Assembly: GCA_018263295.1 (NCBI GenBank)
Contig: JADFCZ010000039.1
Coordinates: forward strand, 1 to 45,581
Source: Conexibacter sp.
Lineage (GTDB): Bacteria; Actinomycetota; Thermoleophilia; Solirubrobacterales; 70-9
DNA: 45,581 bases
Direction: 5' to 3'
The notes under the pieces were generated by a model that saw only the letters and a list, made by a program, of their open reading frames with translations, was not told where the DNA came from and did not search any database. Made by a program: the position numbers and the translations under genes. Numbering within the stretch: the first letter of the stretch is position 1; the number at the start of each line of letters is the position of its first letter. This document shows, piece by piece, positions 43,968-45,581 of this stretch.

Positions 43968-44405
43968 GTGGACGTCTTCACCATCGGTTTCACGCAGACG
44001 ACCGCCGAGGGCTTCTTCACCCGACTCCGCGACGCCGGCGTCGTCCGCGTCCTCGACATCCGCCTCCGCAACGACTCCCAGCTCGCCGGCTTCGCCAAGG
44101 CCCGCGACCTGCCCTACTTCCTGCGCGAGCTGATCGGCGCCGACTACGAGCACGAGCCGCTGCTGGCGCCGACCGCGGAGATCATGGACGCGTACAAGAA
44201 GCGGAAGGGGAGCTGGGAGGACTTCGCTCCCGAGTTTCGCGGCCTGCTCGCCGAGCGCGCCGTCGAGGAGGTGCTGGACCGCGGCGACTTCGAGCGGCCG
44301 ACGGCGCTGCTCTGCAGCGAGGCCGAGGCCGCGCACTGCCACCGCAGCCTCGTCGTCGCCTACCTCGACGAGAAATGGGGCGGAATGACCCCCGTCGATC
44401 TCTAG
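43968..44405 (+). CDS. DUF488 family protein
   Basis: A 145-residue protein with the DUF488 pattern: FTIGFTQTTAEGFFTRL, then VLDIRLRNDSQLAGFAK, and the closing Cys/His motif LLCSEAEAAHCHRSLVVAYL. The family function is unknown. The start is GTG at 43968, 3 nt after the SRPBCC gene. The first conserved IGxSxx motif is here IGFTQT. Confidence 0.88.
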   Translation: MDVFTIGFTQTTAEGFFTRLRDAGVVRVLDIRLRNDSQLAGFAKARDLPYFLRELIGADYEHEPLLAPTAEIMDAYKKRKGSWEDFAPEFRGLLAERAVEEVLDRGDFERPTALLCSEAEAAHCHRSLVVAYLDEKWGGMTPVDL

Positions 44406-44445
44406 TGTGGAAAAGGCGACGCGGATGTGGTCTGATGATCTGCGT

Positions 44446-45581
44446 ATGGGCAAGGGAAGGGCTCTGCTGCTACTCATTGGGCTCGCGCTCGGCGCCTGGT
44501 TGGCGTTCGCAGCCGGGGCGAGCGCGAAGCAGTTCGGCTACTTGAGCGGCTACGACAACGGCGAGGTCTCCGGCGGCAAGCTCCTGCCCGAGGGAGGCTT
44601 CGTCCCCGTCCCGGGGTCGCCCTTCGCGCCCGGTTCCACCAGGCTGCAGGGGATCGCGGTGTCGCCCGACGGCAAGCTCGTCTTCGTCGCCGATGAGTCC
44701 GGCGACGAGCTGGAGGCATTGGCGGTGGGGGCGAACGGGTCCCTTTCCGATGCTCCCGGATCTCCACGGCCCGTCGGCGACAACCCGGTCGGGGTCGCCC
44801 CGACTCCCAACGGCAAGTTCGTCTACGTCTCGGGTGGCGATTCCATCTCCGGCTTCAAGGTCAGCGCCGACGGCAAGGTCTCGCCGACCTTCCAGGCGAC
44901 GATCGACAATCCCGAGGGCCCGCAGGGCATCGCGATCAGCTCCGACGGCAAGCGGCTGTTCACCGCCAACGGCAACAGCAACGTGTCCTCCTACAGGATC
45001 GCCAAGGACGGGAAGCTGACCGAGGTCTCCGGCTCTCCCTTCGGATCCCTGTTCATCCCCTACGCGCTCGTTGTGAGCCAGGATGGAAAGCATCTGTACG
45101 TGGCCGACCGCGAACAGCCGACCTCGGGCGTCCACGCCTTCGCGATCGCCTCCGACGGCTCCCTGACCGAGCTCGACGACTCTCCCTGGAGCACCGGCGG
45201 TGGCAACGCCTTCAGCCTCGCGCTCTCTCCCGACGGCGATTACGTCTACGCCGGCAACTACGAGAGCGACTCGCTCGCGGCGTTCCGGATCATGTCCGGC
45301 GGGCCTCTCACCCCGCTCGCCGGCAGTCCCTACCCCGCGACCGAGAGTCCGTCGGCGATCACCTTCGACGGCGCCGGCGAGCGCCTGTTCTTGAACGGAG
45401 GCAGTGGACCGCTCCAGACCTGGTCGATCAGCTCCGGGGGGGTTCCGGACAGTCCGCTTCTGAACCTGTTCGGCGAGGCTGGGGACTTCCAGTCGATCGC
45501 ACTGACACCCGCGCAGCCGCCGAAGGCGAAGCTGAAGGCGAAGCGCAACGGCCTGAAGGTCAAGCTCGACGCCTCGAAGTC
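44446..45581 (+). CDS. Secreted lactonase-like beta-propeller protein, 3' end beyond the window
   Basis: 378 codons are visible with no stop. A signal peptide (residues 2-30, GRALLLLIGLALG... to AAGASA) leads into repeated units of about 45-50 residues, each with a SPDGK-type turn and a VYV strand: IAVSPDGKLVFVADESG, TPNGKFVYVSGG, ISSDGKRLFTANGN, SQDGKHLYVADRE and SPDGDYVYAGNY. This is the 7-bladed propeller of the 6-phosphogluconolactonase/YncE superfamily. The last visible part is Lys-rich and may start a further domain. ATG 44425 is an alternative start. An enzymatic role is not assured; secreted propellers are often binding proteins. Confidence 0.8.
   Translation, partial: MGKGRALLLLIGLALGAWLAFAAGASAKQFGYLSGYDNGEVSGGKLLPEGGFVPVPGSPFAPGSTRLQGIAVSPDGKLVFVADESGDELEALAVGANGSLSDAPGSPRPVGDNPVGVAPTPNGKFVYVSGGDSISGFKVSADGKVSPTFQATIDNPEGPQGIAISSDGKRLFTANGNSNVSSYRIAKDGKLTEVSGSPFGSLFIPYALVVSQDGKHLYVADREQPTSGVHAFAIASDGSLTELDDSPWSTGGGNAFSLALSPDGDYVYAGNYESDSLAAFRIMSGGPLTPLAGSPYPATESPSAITFDGAGERLFLNGGSGPLQTWSISSGGVPDSPLLNLFGEAGDFQSIALTPAQPPKAKLKAKRNGLKVKLDASK

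Overview
The window is about 70% GC and almost fully coding, with many GTG and TTG starts and start/stop overlaps. Its gene orders are typical of Actinobacteria: dnaA-dnaN-recF-DUF721-gyrB-gyrA opposite rpmH-rnpA-yidD-yidC-jag-rsmG-parA-parB, and fhaA-fhaB-pstP-rodA-pbpA-pknB. I infer a chromosomal, origin-proximal segment of an actinobacterium. A deep-branching class such as Thermoleophilia is plausible, supported mainly by a GyrB carrying the long TOPRIM insert usually seen in proteobacteria; this placement is inference.

Layout. 1-9217: envelope polysaccharide genes (two divergent glycosyltransferases, then a six-gene minus-strand operon with a membrane-bound 4,6-dehydratase, two LytR_C proteins, an FlgD-like Ig protein, a Wzy/ligase and a Wzx-type flippase). 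9301-11803: DedA, undecaprenyl-diphosphatase and purM. 11852-14326: a DsbA-like protein and a Ser/Thr kinase with a discoidin-like outer domain. 14647-22843: the cell-growth operon fhaA-fhaB-pstP-rodA-pbpA-pknB-ddl on the minus strand. 22904-28570: a multi-membrane-span kinase, a CARDB protein, DUF4446, pheA, an HNH protein and a small secreted protein. 28903-38262: gyrA, gyrB, DUF721, recF, dnaN, dnaA (minus). 38459-42900: rpmH to parB (plus). 42934-end: tRNA-Ile, bifunctional nuclease, SRPBCC, DUF488 and a truncated beta-propeller protein.

How they fit together. The polysaccharide genes, UppP and the RodA/PBP/Ddl set all work on lipid-linked envelope precursors, and the kinases, the PP2C phosphatase and the FHA proteins form the signalling layer that controls them. 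The dna/gyr/par genes, two parS-like sites and a cluster of degenerate DnaA-box-like motifs mark the replication origin region.

Most notable. Three copies of an 88-bp hairpin element (30-bp arm, 28-nt conserved loop, 30-bp arm) lie 12-14 nt after the stop codon of the last gene of three envelope transcription units, always in the same orientation relative to that gene. The loop is conserved while the stem of one copy differs yet still pairs. I do not recognise the family. A second unexplained region lies between gyrA and the secreted protein (about 28641-28864, minus strand). It has a near-perfect ribosome-binding sequence in a hairpin loop, a tiny frame, several hairpins and a terminator.
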